64,000 nucleotides of DNA from the NCBI RefSeq assembly GCF_001050035.1, contig NZ_CVTA01000001.1, positions 152,409-216,408 of the forward strand. The letters run 5' to 3'. Source of the DNA: Mycolicibacterium komanii (lineage in GTDB: Bacteria; Actinomycetota; Actinomycetes; Mycobacteriales; Mycobacteriaceae). Under the pieces are notes generated by a model. That model ran no database searches and was not told where the DNA came from. It saw nothing but the letters and a program-made list of their open reading frames with translations. Position numbers and translations under genes: made by a program. Shown piece after piece: positions 1-8,755 of this stretch; positions within the stretch are counted from its first letter, which is position 1; every line of letters starts with the position of its first letter.

Positions 1-930
1 GATGTCGTCGACGGCGATGCGGCGCTGCCCGGTCTGGATGATGCTGACGTAGCGCAGCAATTCCTCGATGGCCGTGGCTATGGCCTTCGGGTCATCGGCA
101 TCGCGCAGCAGCGCGGCCTGCTCAGGATGTTCGAGCAACGCCACGATACCGACCCCGAGCTGCCCCGCGGTCGTCTCGTGACCCGCGATCAGCACACCGG
201 TGGCCAGTTGGGCCGCTTCCCTGACGCTGATCTCCTCCGAACGCACGCGCTCGGCGAGGTCGGAGACCAGATCTTCGCTGGGCTCGTCCATCTTTCTGCG
301 GACCAGGTTGGCGATGTACTTCGCCAGCGCACCCGCGCCTTCGGCGGCGTCCTCGGCCGACGCGTAGCGGCTCATCCCCCGGTTGGCCTGCTCCTGAAAG
401 AACGCCGCGTCTTCGTAAGGAACGCCGAGCATCTCGCTGATCACCAACGAGGGGATCGCCAGCGCGAGGTTCTCGACGAGGTCCGCCGGTTGGGGGCCGG
501 CCAGGATCGCGTCGATGTGTTCGTCGGTGATGCGCTGAACGGCAGGGCGCAACGCCTCCACCCGTTTGTAGGTGAACGGCCGCGACAGCATCCGGCGAAA
601 CCTCGTGTGCTCCTCGGCATCCGAGGTGAACACCGAGCGCGGCCGCTTGTGCACGGTGGCTAGCATGCCCTCGTTCCAGTGCGGATAACCCGGTTTGCGG
701 TCGTCGACGCTGGCCCGGCTGTCGGCGAACAACGACCGGATCGCCTCGTATCCGGTGACCAGCCATGGGGTGCTGCCGTCCCAGATGCGTACGCGGTTCA
801 GTTGGCTGGTGCTGTTGAGCTCCAGGGCTTTCGGCGGTGGGGCGAACCAGCGTCCGTCGGCGCGTGGCATCGGGAAGTCCGGAACATCGGACGTGCCGTC
901 CCCGGCGCTGGGTGTGAGGGTGTCGGTCAC
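1..930 (-). CDS. Cytochrome P450, C-terminal part beyond the window edge
   Basis: Haem-thiolate monooxygenase, substrate unknown. The frame opens with GTG at 930 and stays open for 310 codons to base 1, so about the last quarter of a usual 400-residue P450, with the haem-ligating Cys, lies outside the window. The I-helix oxygen-binding motif AGHETT is plain, followed by the K-helix start EELLR (ExxR). The N-terminal part reads as a soluble bacterial CYP without a membrane anchor. The start codon overlaps the stop of the upstream TetR gene by 4 bp (GTGA), so the two are very probably co-transcribed and the regulator is the likely controller. Which CYP family it belongs to cannot be settled without the missing end. 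Confidence 0.93.
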   Translation of the reverse strand, partial: MTDTLTPSAGDGTSDVPDFPMPRADGRWFAPPPKALELNSTSQLNRVRIWDGSTPWLVTGYEAIRSLFADSRASVDDRKPGYPHWNEGMLATVHKRPRSVFTSDAEEHTRFRRMLSRPFTYKRVEALRPAVQRITDEHIDAILAGPQPADLVENLALAIPSLVISEMLGVPYEDAAFFQEQANRGMSRYASAEDAAEGAGALAKYIANLVRRKMDEPSEDLVSDLAERVRSEEISVREAAQLATGVLIAGHETTAGQLGVGIVALLEHPEQAALLRDADDPKAIATAIEELLRYVSIIQTGQRRIAVDDI

Positions 931-1622
931 GAGCGACCCCTTTCTCTGCGTGGCCGTTCGGTCCGGCGCACCGGCGCCTGCCACAGGCCGGTGATCGCGT
1001 CGGTGAGCCCTTCGGCGGCTTGCGGCCATGGTGACCGTGCGAGCGGGCCGTGCTGGGCCAGGGCACCCTCGTGTTCGGCGCAGGTGTGCATGAGCAGGTT
1101 GCGCGCCATCACTATTCGCTCGAAGCGGACTCGCTTGGGCAGTTCGGCAAGGCATCCGGTGATGCCGTCGATCACGTGCACCAAATGCGGTGAGGACAGC
1201 GCATCCTTGGTGACCACCTCACGATAGGTCGGATCGGCCATGGCCTGTGCGGCGAACCGTGCGTACCAACTCGGATTGCCGAGTTGGTCGAGATGATCGG
1301 TCAGCGGGCGGACCAGGCAGTCGACCCAGTCCCGCAGGTCGGCGGACGCGCCGAGCTCGGCGACCAGCCGGGCGCGCAACTGTTCGATCGGCACGCGGTG
1401 TTTGCTTTCGATCGCGCGCAACAGATCGGTCCGGGTGCCGAAGTGATAGCAGACGGCGGCGTTGTTGCCCTGAGACGCGGCCTCGCTGATCTGCCGATTG
1501 GACACGGCGTGCATACCGCGTTCGGCGAAGAGCCGCTCGGCAGCCGCGAGCAACACCTCGCGGGTGCCTTCTGACCTGTTTCCACTGAGAGGCCGGGCCG
1601 CGGTCACCGACCCAGTAGACAC
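927..1622 (-). CDS. TetR family transcriptional regulator
   Basis: DNA-binding repressor of 231 residues. The N-terminal helix-turn-helix covers roughly residues 20-65, with the typical AERLFAERG entry helix, the recognition helix around SQGNNAAVCYHFG, and an all-alpha ligand-binding domain after it. It overlaps the P450 start by 4 bp and is divergent from the NADH dehydrogenase-like gene. A 20-bp palindrome lies 13 bp upstream of its start codon, the usual arrangement for a self-repressing TetR protein that also controls a divergent gene. The last 20 or so residues are Arg-rich. The ligand is unknown; a P450 substrate or a lipid is a reasonable guess. Confidence 0.92.
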   Translation of the reverse strand: MSTGSVTAARPLSGNRSEGTREVLLAAAERLFAERGMHAVSNRQISEAASQGNNAAVCYHFGTRTDLLRAIESKHRVPIEQLRARLVAELGASADLRDWVDCLVRPLTDHLDQLGNPSWYARFAAQAMADPTYREVVTKDALSSPHLVHVIDGITGCLAELPKRVRFERIVMARNLLMHTCAEHEGALAQHGPLARSPWPQAAEGLTDAITGLWQAPVRRTERPRRERGRS

Positions 1623-1634
1623 CGCCCAGGGAGT

Positions 1635-1654
1635 TAAATCAAGCGATTGATTTA
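1635..1654. promoter_or_regulatory. Palindromic operator between TetR and NDH-like genes
   Basis: Perfect inverted repeat TAAATCAA-GCGA-TTGATTTA (8-bp arms, 4-bp spacer), AT-rich inside a GC-rich genome. It lies in the short divergent promoter region, next to the TetR start. It is the most likely binding site of that TetR protein; this assignment is inference. Confidence 0.7.
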
Positions 1655-1746
1655 GCCGTACGGCTCCGCCGCAGGGGTCCTATCGACCACGGGCCGGACT
1701 CGGTGTGGTGCTTGCCCACGCCCCCAACGGCTACGACGATGGGACG

Positions 1747-2952
1747 ATGCCGGCGTCAGCGCGCGTTCTCGTGGCCGGGTCCGGGTTCGCCGGGCTGTGG
1801 GCCGCGCTCGGCGCCGCGCGCCGCCTCGACGACCTCGGCGTCGACACGGTCGACGTCACCGTCGTCAGCTCCAAGCCGTATCACGATATCCGGGTGCGCA
1901 ACTACGAGCCGGACCTGCGCCCGTGCCGAATTCCGCTGTCGCAGTTGCTCGATCCGGTCGGTGTAGGGCATGTCACCGCAGATGTGGTCGAAATCGACTC
2001 CGCTGCAGCGAAGATCCGCACCGCCGACGGAGCCGCGATGGGTTACGACCGCCTCGTGTTGGCGGTGGGCAGCCGCGTCGCCAAACCCGACATCCCGGGT
2101 TTGGCGGAGTTCGGTTTCGACGTCGACACGTACGACGCGGCGGCCCGCCTTCAGGAACACCTTCGCTCGCTGCAGCGCGACGATCCGGCGTCGGCGACCG
2201 CGGTCGTCGTCGGGGCTGGCCTCACGGGCATCGAGACGGCCAGCGAGTTACCGGCGATGCTGACCGCCGCGCTCGGGCCGGGCGCCACGCCGCGGGTGGT
2301 GCTCGTCGACCGAAACGCGCACGTCGGATCCGACATGGGTGAATCGGCGCGCCCGGTCATCGAGAATGCGCTGCGCGACAACGGGGTCGAGACGATCACC
2401 GGGCTGGGTGTGGCAGCGGTCGGCGAGCGCAGCGTCACGCTGTCGACAGGTGGAGTCATCGAAGCGGCCACCGTCGTCTGGTGTGCCGGTATGCGCGCCC
2501 ATCCGCTGACGAGCCGGCTGGGCGTGCCGGTGGACCCGCTGGGTCGCGTACCGGTCGACGACTATCTGCGGGTCGAGGGTGTGCCCGGCGTGTTCGCCGC
2601 GGGTGACGTGGCCGCGGCGCGGATGGATGACGAGCACCTGTCGGTGATGTCGTGTCAGCACGGCCGGCCGATGGGTCGCTACGCGGGCTACAACGTGATC
2701 GGCGATCTCCTGGGCCTGCCGATGATGACGCTCCGGATTCCGTGGTACGTCACGGTGCTCGACCTCGGTCCGGCCGGTGCGGTGTACACCGAGGGCTGGG
2801 ACCGCCGGGTCGTCAGCACCGGGTCGGCGGCCAAGGCGACGAAGCGCATCATCAACGGCGAGCGGATTTATCCCCCGCTGACCGGCGACCGCTCGGCGCT
2901 CCTTGCCGCCGCGGCGCCGGAACTGCAGAGCGCCCCCGCCTACGAGCAGTGA
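1747..2952 (+). CDS. FAD-dependent pyridine nucleotide-disulphide oxidoreductase, type II NADH dehydrogenase-like
   Basis: Flavoprotein of 401 residues with an FAD Rossmann motif at the very N-terminus (VLVAGSGFAGLWAA), a second dinucleotide motif near residue 155 (VVVGAGLTGIETASEL) for NAD(P)H, and the late FAD motif GVFAAGDVAAA. This is the layout of NDH-2 and related membrane-attached dehydrogenases that pass electrons from NADH to quinone. No transmembrane segment is visible. The ATG at 1747 is preferred because it places the Rossmann motif directly at the start; an in-frame GTG at 1705 would add 14 residues without resemblance to the family. It is divergent from TetR-P450 and probably shares their operator. 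Confidence 0.87.
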   Translation: MPASARVLVAGSGFAGLWAALGAARRLDDLGVDTVDVTVVSSKPYHDIRVRNYEPDLRPCRIPLSQLLDPVGVGHVTADVVEIDSAAAKIRTADGAAMGYDRLVLAVGSRVAKPDIPGLAEFGFDVDTYDAAARLQEHLRSLQRDDPASATAVVVGAGLTGIETASELPAMLTAALGPGATPRVVLVDRNAHVGSDMGESARPVIENALRDNGVETITGLGVAAVGERSVTLSTGGVIEAATVVWCAGMRAHPLTSRLGVPVDPLGRVPVDDYLRVEGVPGVFAAGDVAAARMDDEHLSVMSCQHGRPMGRYAGYNVIGDLLGLPMMTLRIPWYVTVLDLGPAGAVYTEGWDRRVVSTGSAAKATKRIINGERIYPPLTGDRSALLAAAAPELQSAPAYEQ

Positions 2953-3219
2953 CTACCTGCCGTTTCGCTCACGGTGCTTACACCCGGGCCAGCAGCACGG
3001 ACGGCGCTTACCCTCTTCGAGTTCCTCCTGCGTCCGCCGGATCCGCCGTTCGCGCGTCTTCTCCTGCTTGGCGTCTTCGACCCAGCAGATGAACTCGTTG
3101 CGCGCCAGCGGCGTGATGTCGTTCCAGGCGGCAAGCGCGGTGTCGTTGGCGAGCAACGCCTTACGCAGATCGGTCGGCAGTTCGTGTACGACGCCGCCGG
3201 AAACTCGCGTACTACTCAT
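2953..3219 (-). CDS. YdeI/OmpD-associated family protein, short
   Basis: An 88-residue cytoplasmic protein of the YdeI family (bacteriocin-protection-like). The visible hallmarks are VHELPTDLRKAL near the start, the NEFICWVEDAK segment and a charged helix, then a C-terminal Cys-rich tail RRPCCWPGCKH, which could bind metal. The start at 3219 (MSSTRVSG) is chosen because the family begins here; the frame stays open upstream to 3339 but that part is low-complexity. Its stop is directly abutted to the stop of the convergent NDH-like gene. The molecular role of the family is unknown. Confidence 0.75.
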   Translation of the reverse strand: MSSTRVSGGVVHELPTDLRKALLANDTALAAWNDITPLARNEFICWVEDAKQEKTRERRIRRTQEELEEGKRRPCCWPGCKHRERNGR

Positions 3220-3342
3220 AGGCGCAGGATAGACGGGATCGCCCGTCCCCCTCGCCGACGCCCCGACGCCGGCGGCGGTCGTCCGAACCGCGCAACCCGA
3301 CGCCGAATATGGGTCAGCGAAGTCAATAGCGTCAGACATCCT

Positions 3343-3381
3343 CGCGTTGGGTACCAGAACGGCGATACTTACCCCAACGCG
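3343..3381. repeat. Inverted repeat in the acyl-CoA synthetase leader
   Basis: CGCGTTGGG and CCCAACGCG form perfect 9-bp arms around a 21-bp spacer, ending 22 bp before the acyl-CoA synthetase start. It may be an operator with two half-sites or an mRNA hairpin; the sequence alone does not decide. Confidence 0.45.
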
Positions 3382-3403
3382 CTCGTCCTACCAGGAGACG
3401 GTC

Positions 3404-5215
3404 ATGTCGACAGACACCAAACAGGAACCGGAGACCATGGCCCACCCGAGCGTGGCCGCCATGTTCTTCGACCGCGTTCGCAAGTCCGGCGAGCGGGAGG
3501 CCTTCCGCAAGCTCGACGGCGACCGGTGGGTCTCGGTCAGCTGGAAGGAAGCTGCCGATCATGTCGAGGCGTTGGCCGCCGGGCTGCTGGCGCTCGGCAT
3601 CCAACCCGAGGAACGCATCGGAATCGCGTCGAGCACGAGATACGAATGGATCCTCGCGGATCTGGCCAACATGTGCGCCGGAGCCGCGACCACGACCGTC
3701 TACCCCACGACCAACGCCACCGACACCGCCTTCATCCTGAGCGATTCGGAATCTCGGGTCGTCTTCGCCGAAGACGAAGCGCAGCTGGAGAAGTTGCGGG
3801 AGAAGCGAGACGACCTCCCGAAGCTCGAAAAGGTCGTCGTGATAGACGGGGACGGCGACGGTGAGCTCATCATGTCCCTCGCCGAACTGGCCGAGCTCGG
3901 GAAGAAGTATCTGTCCGACCATCCCTCGTGCGTTCAGGAGACGGCGGAATCCATCACGCCCGACCAACTCGCGACGCTGATCTACACATCGGGCACCACC
4001 GGCAAGCCCAAAGGGGTGCGACTGTCGCATGCGGCGTGGGTGTACGAGGGCACCACGGTCGCCGGATTCGACATCCTGCACGAGGACGACCTGCAGTTAC
4101 TGTGGCTGCCGCTGGCCCATGCGTTCGGCAAGGTGTTGATCTCGGCGCAGTTGGCATGCGGCTTCGCCAGCGCGATCGACGGCCGCGTGGACAAGATCGT
4201 CGCGAACCTGGCCGAGGTGAAGCCGACGTTCATGGGCGCCGCGCCACGGATCTTCGAGAAGGCCCACGCGCGCGTCGTCACGTCGCAGGAGGGCGTGAAA
4301 GAGAAGTTGTCGACTGCCGCCTTCGCCGTCGGGCGTCGGGTCGATCAATACCGGCTCGCCGGCAAGCCGGTGCCGCTCCCGTTGAAGGCCGCGCACGGCG
4401 TGTTCGACCGCCTCGTCTTCAGCAAGGTGCGAGCGGTGTTCGGCGGGCGCATCAAGTTCTTCATCTCCGGCTCCGCGCCGCTGAACCGCGACATCGCCGA
4501 ATGGTTCCACGCCGCGGGCCTGCTGATCCTGGAAGGTTACGGCTTGACCGAGACCGCGGCCGGCGCGTTCATCAACCGGCCCGACAACTACAAGCTGGGC
4601 ACCGTGGGCCAGGTTTTCGACGGCACCTCGGTGCGTATCGCCGACGACGGCGAGGTGCAGGTCAAGGGTCCGTGTGTCATGGACGGCTACCACAACCTGC
4701 CCGACAAGACGGCCGAATCGATGACCGAGGACGGCTGGCTGCGCACCGGCGACCGAGGCAAGCTGGACGACGACGGCTTCTTGACCATCACCGGTCGAAT
4801 CAAGGAGTTGTTCAAGACATCCGGCGGCAAGTACGTGGCGCCGCCCGCGATCGAAGGCCGATTCATGGCGCTCTGCCCCTACGCGAGCCACATCCTGGTC
4901 TTCGGCGAATCACGCAAGTTCTGCGTTGCACTGATCACGCTCGACCCCGACGAACTGTCGGGCTGGGCCAAGCATCACGGCCTCGGCGATCGAAGCTACG
5001 CCGATCTGGTTCAGTCCGACGAGGTCCGCGACATGGTCGGTGGCTATGTCGACGAACTCAACTCGCAGCTGAACCGATGGGAAACCATTAAAAAGTGGGA
5101 GCTGCTCGATCACGAACTCTCCGTGGAGGGTGGCGAGCTGACCCCGTCGCTGAAGGTGAAGCGCGCGGTCGTCGAGGAGAAGAACCAGGAACTGCTCGAC
5201 TCGTTCTACTCCTGA
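3404..5215 (+). CDS. Long-chain fatty-acid-CoA ligase (AMP-binding, FadD15-like)
   Basis: Activates a fatty acid to acyl-CoA through an acyl-adenylate. The 603-residue protein has the AMP-binding P-loop YTSGTTGKPKG near residue 200, the GYGLTETAAGA motif, the hinge TGDRGKLDDDGF and ITGRIKELFKTSGGKYVAP, and a conserved C-terminal ELTPSLKVKR segment, all typical of the long bacterial/eukaryotic ACSL-type FadD proteins such as M. tuberculosis FadD15. The ATG at 3404 has an AGGAG ribosome site 7 bp upstream; the longer frame from 3347 runs through the promoter-side inverted repeat. It stands alone, so its pathway cannot be read from neighbours. Confidence 0.93.
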   Translation: MSTDTKQEPETMAHPSVAAMFFDRVRKSGEREAFRKLDGDRWVSVSWKEAADHVEALAAGLLALGIQPEERIGIASSTRYEWILADLANMCAGAATTTVYPTTNATDTAFILSDSESRVVFAEDEAQLEKLREKRDDLPKLEKVVVIDGDGDGELIMSLAELAELGKKYLSDHPSCVQETAESITPDQLATLIYTSGTTGKPKGVRLSHAAWVYEGTTVAGFDILHEDDLQLLWLPLAHAFGKVLISAQLACGFASAIDGRVDKIVANLAEVKPTFMGAAPRIFEKAHARVVTSQEGVKEKLSTAAFAVGRRVDQYRLAGKPVPLPLKAAHGVFDRLVFSKVRAVFGGRIKFFISGSAPLNRDIAEWFHAAGLLILEGYGLTETAAGAFINRPDNYKLGTVGQVFDGTSVRIADDGEVQVKGPCVMDGYHNLPDKTAESMTEDGWLRTGDRGKLDDDGFLTITGRIKELFKTSGGKYVAPPAIEGRFMALCPYASHILVFGESRKFCVALITLDPDELSGWAKHHGLGDRSYADLVQSDEVRDMVGGYVDELNSQLNRWETIKKWELLDHELSVEGGELTPSLKVKRAVVEEKNQELLDSFYS

Positions 5216-5590
5216 ACAAGCGCGGGCGCGCCGAAATCCCCATGCCACTCAACGCCGCTGGCGAAATGTGACAGCGGCGCCCCAGTCGGAGAGGTGTCCG
5301 ACGTAGGGATCTTTTGGGGTATCAAAACGGCGAAGTCTGCGCTACTATTTTACACAAAATCAGCTTGTAAAAAATAGCGGGAGGTCTCCGGATGCGGGGC
5401 CGACGTCGCCGCCGACATCGGTCGGCTCACACGACACCCTCGGACTGGCGCTGCTTTGCAGCGCGTTCTGTCGTCGGCACGATGCCGCGCGACCCGCACT
5501 TTGGTCGTGACGCGAGTCCACATATGACCGGCTGACCGCCCGGCTAGCCGGTCCGCACCATCGCCACCGCGATGGGGACAGGAGGAGACC
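5216..5590. other. Intergenic region before the oxidase gene
   Basis: About 375 bp without a credible gene. Near its left end CGCCGCTG (5253-5260) and CAGCGGCG (5272-5279) can form an 8-bp hairpin that may end the ligase transcript. The AT-rich stretch 5310-5377 holds the inverted repeat annotated separately and probably the oxidase promoter. The remaining ~210 bp form an unusually long leader with no feature I recognise. Confidence 0.5.
5346..5377. promoter_or_regulatory. Operator-like inverted repeat TTTACA-N11-TGTAAA, copy 1
   Basis: The core TTTACA (5349-5354), 11 bp, TGTAAA (5366-5371) is embedded in a wider imperfect palindrome CTATTTTACA / TGTAAAAAATAG. The same half-sites with the same 11-bp spacing recur in front of the ferredoxin gene at 7330-7352. 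A shared regulator for both genes follows; the winged-helix Cys protein encoded at 7705 is the natural candidate, by inference. Confidence 0.7.
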
Positions 5591-7306
5591 GTGACCGCCG
5601 AAGCGCCGCCCGCGGTAGTAGAAGTCCGCCGCCCCTTCCCAGCTCGTGTCGGCCTGAAGGGCACGCTGGTCTACAGGCTCGTGACGACCACCGATCACAA
5701 GCTCATCGGAATCATGTATGTCGTCACCTGTTTCGGCTTCTTCTTCGCGGGCGGCCTGATGGCGCTGCTGATCCGCGCAGAGTTGGCGAGTCCGGGCCTG
5801 CAATTCCTGTCCAACGAGCAGTACAACCAGCTGTTCACCATGCACGGCACGATCATGTTGCTGTTCTACGCCACTCCGATCGTGTTCGGCTTCGCCAACC
5901 TGGTTCTGCCGCTGCAGATCGGCGCACCCGACGTCGCCTTCCCCCGGCTGAATGCGTTGTCCTACTGGTTGTTTCTGTTCGGCGGTCTGATCGTCATGTC
6001 GGGGTTCATCACGCCGACCGGGGCGGCGGATTTCGGCTGGACCGCCTACACGCCGCTCTCAGACGCGATCCACTCCCCGGGAGCCGGCGGTGATCTGTGG
6101 ATATTGGGCCTGGCCGTAGGCGGGTTGGGCACGATTCTGGGTGCGGTCAACATGGTCACCACCGTGGTGTGCATGCGCGCGCCCGGCATGACGATGTTCC
6201 GGATGCCGATCTTCACGTGGAACATCCTCATCACATCGATCCTGGTGTTGATGGTGTTTCCGCTGCTGACCTCCGCGTTGATGGGGTTGGCGGCCGATCG
6301 GCACCTGGGTGCTCACGTCTACGACGCCGCCAACGGCGGCTCGATCCTGTGGCAACACCTGTTCTGGTTCTTCGGCCACCCGGAGGTCTACGTGGTGGCC
6401 TTGCCGTTCTTCGGCATCGTCACCGAGATCGTTCCCGTCTTCGCCCGCAAGCCCATGTTCGGCTACAACAACATGGTCTTCGCCACGATGGGCATCGCCG
6501 CGTTGTCGATGGCGGTCTGGGCCCATCACATGTTCGCCACGGGCGCGGTGTTGCTGCCCTTCTTCTCCTTCATGAGCTACATGATCGCGGTGCCGACCGG
6601 TATCAAGTTCTTCAACTGGATCGGCACAATGTGGAAGGGGCAGTTGACCTTCGAGACACCGATGCTGTTCTCGGTCGGGTTCATGGTGACCTTCCTGCTC
6701 GGTGGCCTGTCGGGGGTGATGCTGGCCAGCCCACCGATCGACTTCCACGTCACCGACACCTACTTCTTGGTCGCCCATTTCCACTATGTGCTGTTCGGCA
6801 CGATCGTGTTCGCCACCTTCGCAGGCATTTACTTCTGGTTCCCGAAGATGACGGGCCGACTGCTCGACGAGCGACTCGGCAAGCTGCACTTCTGGCTGAC
6901 GCTGATCGGCTTTCACACCACGTTTCTCGTGCAGCACTGGCTGGGCAATGAAGGTATGCCGCGCCGTTACGCCGACTATCTACCGTCCGACGGCTTCACC
7001 ACGCTCAACGTCGTCTCCTCCATCGGGTCGTTCATCCTCGGTGTATCGATGATCGTTTTCACCTGGAACGTGGTGAGAAGCTGGCGATTCGGCGAGCCGG
7101 TGACCGTCGATGACCCCTGGGGTTTCGGCAACTCGCTGGAGTGGGCCACCAGCTGCCCGCCGCCGCGACACAACTTCACAGAAATCCCGCGCATCCGCTC
7201 GGAACGGCCGGCGTTCGAACTGCATTACCCCTGGATGGTCGACCGCATGCGCGCCGAATCCCACATCGGGCGTCATCGCGACGTCGACGCAGTCGCTCAC
7301 CGCTGA
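5591..7306 (+). CDS. ctaD: Cytochrome c oxidase subunit I, probably a second, inducible CtaD
   Basis: Catalytic haem-copper subunit of aa3 oxidase, 571 residues with about 12 membrane helices. Haem ligand in MHGTIM, CuB/D-channel region WFFGHPEVY with the conserved Glu and the cross-linked Tyr, the HH pair in WAHHMFATG, and the two haem ligands in [10 protein letters not shown] are all present, so it should be active. As I recall it, M. tuberculosis CtaD is very similar and of nearly the same length. GTG at 5591 has GGAGGAG just upstream. No serB, no other oxidase subunit lies nearby; instead it sits with fdxA, a Cys-bearing regulator and a haemoglobin, which suggests a paralogue used under low oxygen or NO. 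That the housekeeping copy lies elsewhere is inference. Confidence 0.94.
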   Translation: MTAEAPPAVVEVRRPFPARVGLKGTLVYRLVTTTDHKLIGIMYVVTCFGFFFAGGLMALLIRAELASPGLQFLSNEQYNQLFTMHGTIMLLFYATPIVFGFANLVLPLQIGAPDVAFPRLNALSYWLFLFGGLIVMSGFITPTGAADFGWTAYTPLSDAIHSPGAGGDLWILGLAVGGLGTILGAVNMVTTVVCMRAPGMTMFRMPIFTWNILITSILVLMVFPLLTSALMGLAADRHLGAHVYDAANGGSILWQHLFWFFGHPEVYVVALPFFGIVTEIVPVFARKPMFGYNNMVFATMGIAALSMAVWAHHMFATGAVLLPFFSFMSYMIAVPTGIKFFNWIGTMWKGQLTFETPMLFSVGFMVTFLLGGLSGVMLASPPIDFHVTDTYFLVAHFHYVLFGTIVFATFAGIYFWFPKMTGRLLDERLGKLHFWLTLIGFHTTFLVQHWLGNEGMPRRYADYLPSDGFTTLNVVSSIGSFILGVSMIVFTWNVVRSWRFGEPVTVDDPWGFGNSLEWATSCPPPRHNFTEIPRIRSERPAFELHYPWMVDRMRAESHIGRHRDVDAVAHR

Positions 7307-7329
7307 TCCTCTGGATTTCAGCTCTAGTT

Positions 7330-7352
7330 TTTACAACCTTAAGTTGTGTAAA
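7330..7352. promoter_or_regulatory. Operator-like inverted repeat TTTACA-N11-TGTAAA, copy 2
   Basis: TTTACA (7330-7335), 11 bp, TGTAAA (7347-7352), ending 8 bp before the ferredoxin ATG. Half-sites and spacing are identical to the copy upstream of the oxidase gene, while the 11-bp spacers differ in sequence, as expected of a conserved protein-binding site rather than of a duplication. Confidence 0.72.
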
Positions 7353-7360
7353 CTCGGGTC

Positions 7361-7705
7361 ATGACCTACGTGATCGGCAAGAACTGTGTAGACGTGATGG
7401 ATCGGGCATGCGTCGAAGAGTGCCCGGTGGATTGCATCTACGAGGGCGGCAGGGCGCTGTACATCCATCCGGATGAGTGCGTGGATTGCGGTGCGTGCGA
7501 ACCGGTGTGCCCAGTCGAGGCGATCTATTACGAAGACGACCTGCCCGCCGAAGAACACGGACACCTGGCCGACAACGCCGCCTTCTTCTTCGAGACGCTG
7601 CCCGGACGCGATGCCCCGTTGGGCTCGCCGGGTGGGGCGGCCAAGCTCGGGCCGGTGCCCGCCGATGCCCCGCTGGTGGCCGCAATGGACCGACAGGACC
7701 AGTAG
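7361..7705 (+). CDS. fdxA: 7Fe ferredoxin, FdxA type
   Basis: Small electron carrier of 114 residues with an N-terminal [3Fe-4S]/[4Fe-4S] domain: Cys positions in NCVDVMDRACVEECPVDC and the second set CVDCGACEPVCPVEAIY, then the C-terminal extension DNAAFFFETLPGR shared with mycobacterial FdxA. Length equals M. tuberculosis FdxA (Rv2007c), a hypoxia- and NO-induced member of the DosR regulon, by established knowledge. Here no DosR box was recognised; the gene instead has the TTTACA-N11-TGTAAA site next to its start. Its stop codon shares one base with the start of the regulator gene, so the two form one transcript. Confidence 0.94.
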   Translation: MTYVIGKNCVDVMDRACVEECPVDCIYEGGRALYIHPDECVDCGACEPVCPVEAIYYEDDLPAEEHGHLADNAAFFFETLPGRDAPLGSPGGAAKLGPVPADAPLVAAMDRQDQ

Positions 7706-8346
7706 TGAGCGGCCGGCGCGAAGACGTGTTCGCATTGCTGCGGAGCGCGGATGCCGCGTTGAGCATCACCGAGATCGCCGAGCGTTTGGACATTCACCCC
7801 AATACCGCGCGATTTCACCTCGACTCGCTGGTCCAGTCCGGCCGGGTGCACGCCGTGGAGGCCGACCGCACCAAGCCGGGCCGGCCTCCGTTGATGTTTC
7901 GCGCAGTTGTCGGCATGGATCCGGGCGGCCCGCGTGATTATCGGACGCTGGCCGCCGTCCTGGCTGATGCGCTCGCGCGCCAACCCCAACCCGAACGTCG
8001 TGCCGTCGCGGCCGGTCGCGCCTGGGCCGATCATGTCGCCGAGCCCGGCCGAGCGCGCACTCGAAAGCAGGCCGTCGAACGGCTCACCGATCTGCTCTCG
8101 GATCTGGGGTTTGCGCCTGAGAAACGTTTGAGCACAACGGGCCCCGGCGACGTCGGGTTGCGCAATTGCCCGTTCCTGGAGGTGGCCGGCAGCCGTCGCG
8201 ATGTGGTCTGCCCGGTCCATCTCGGACTCATGCAAGGTGCGTTGGAGGTCTGGGATGCTCCGATCACCGTCGATGCGCTGACGCCGTTCGCGGAACCGGA
8301 TCTGTGCGTGGCGCATTTGGCCTTGACGGCAGCGACCTCGCAGTGA
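7705..8346 (+). CDS. Winged-helix regulator with C-terminal Cys cluster (ArsR/SufR-like, putative Fe-S sensor)
   Basis: A 213-residue transcription factor. Residues 1-75 form a winged helix (ITEIAERLDIHPNTARFHL, wing at TKPGRPP). The C-terminal half carries three well-spaced Cys, about residues 155 (NCPF), 169 (VVCPVH) and 201 (DLCVAH), the pattern used by SufR-type regulators to hold an iron-sulphur cluster. GTG at 7705 overlaps the ferredoxin stop by one base (TAGTG); the frame is open further upstream inside fdxA, but that part is a shadow. The context (oxidase, ferredoxin, truncated haemoglobin) suggests an O2, NO or redox sensor that binds the two TTTACA-N11-TGTAAA sites. The ligand and the direction of control are inferred. 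Confidence 0.85.
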   Translation: MSGRREDVFALLRSADAALSITEIAERLDIHPNTARFHLDSLVQSGRVHAVEADRTKPGRPPLMFRAVVGMDPGGPRDYRTLAAVLADALARQPQPERRAVAAGRAWADHVAEPGRARTRKQAVERLTDLLSDLGFAPEKRLSTTGPGDVGLRNCPFLEVAGSRRDVVCPVHLGLMQGALEVWDAPITVDALTPFAEPDLCVAHLALTAATSQ

Positions 8347-8380
8347 GCCCGGAGTGACGCGTCGAGGAGGAGGAAACACC

Positions 8381-8755
8381 ATGAAATCCATTCCGTTGCA
8401 GGTGCTTGCGGACGAACAACTCGGCCGGGCGCGTCGGTACGGCGGCCATGCCGCCTATACGGTTCACGGCGGCCCCGAACGCGGACTCCGCCAGACTGTG
8501 GTCGCGCTGACCAAAGGTCTCCGGCTGCGACAGGAAGCCGATCCGGCCGAGGCGACCCTTCAGGTGCTACGCGGGCGCGTACGGCTGCGCACCATCGACG
8601 ACCGCTGGGATGGGGTCGTCGGCGACCAGCTCACTTTGCCCACTCGCCGTCACTACCTGGACGCGCTGCAGGACTCGGTCATCTTGCTCACCGTCCATGC
8701 CGATGCGGCGCATATCCCAGGCGTCGCGTTGGACAGATCCAAGAGGCCGGCATGA
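8381..8755 (+). CDS. Small cupin-like protein
   Basis: A 124-residue cytoplasmic protein that reads as a single cupin barrel: a first strand pair TVVALTKGLRLRQ, then ATLQVLRGRVRLRT and the GDQLTLP turn typical of cupin motif 2. The classical His metal ligands are mostly missing, so a metal-free sensor or binding role is as likely as an enzyme. ATG at 8381 is preceded by a very strong AGGAGGAGG ribosome site 7 bp away. Its stop overlaps the next gene by 4 bp (ATGA), placing it inside the ferredoxin-regulator-globin operon. Confidence 0.75.
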   Translation: MKSIPLQVLADEQLGRARRYGGHAAYTVHGGPERGLRQTVVALTKGLRLRQEADPAEATLQVLRGRVRLRTIDDRWDGVVGDQLTLPTRRHYLDALQDSVILLTVHADAAHIPGVALDRSKRPA

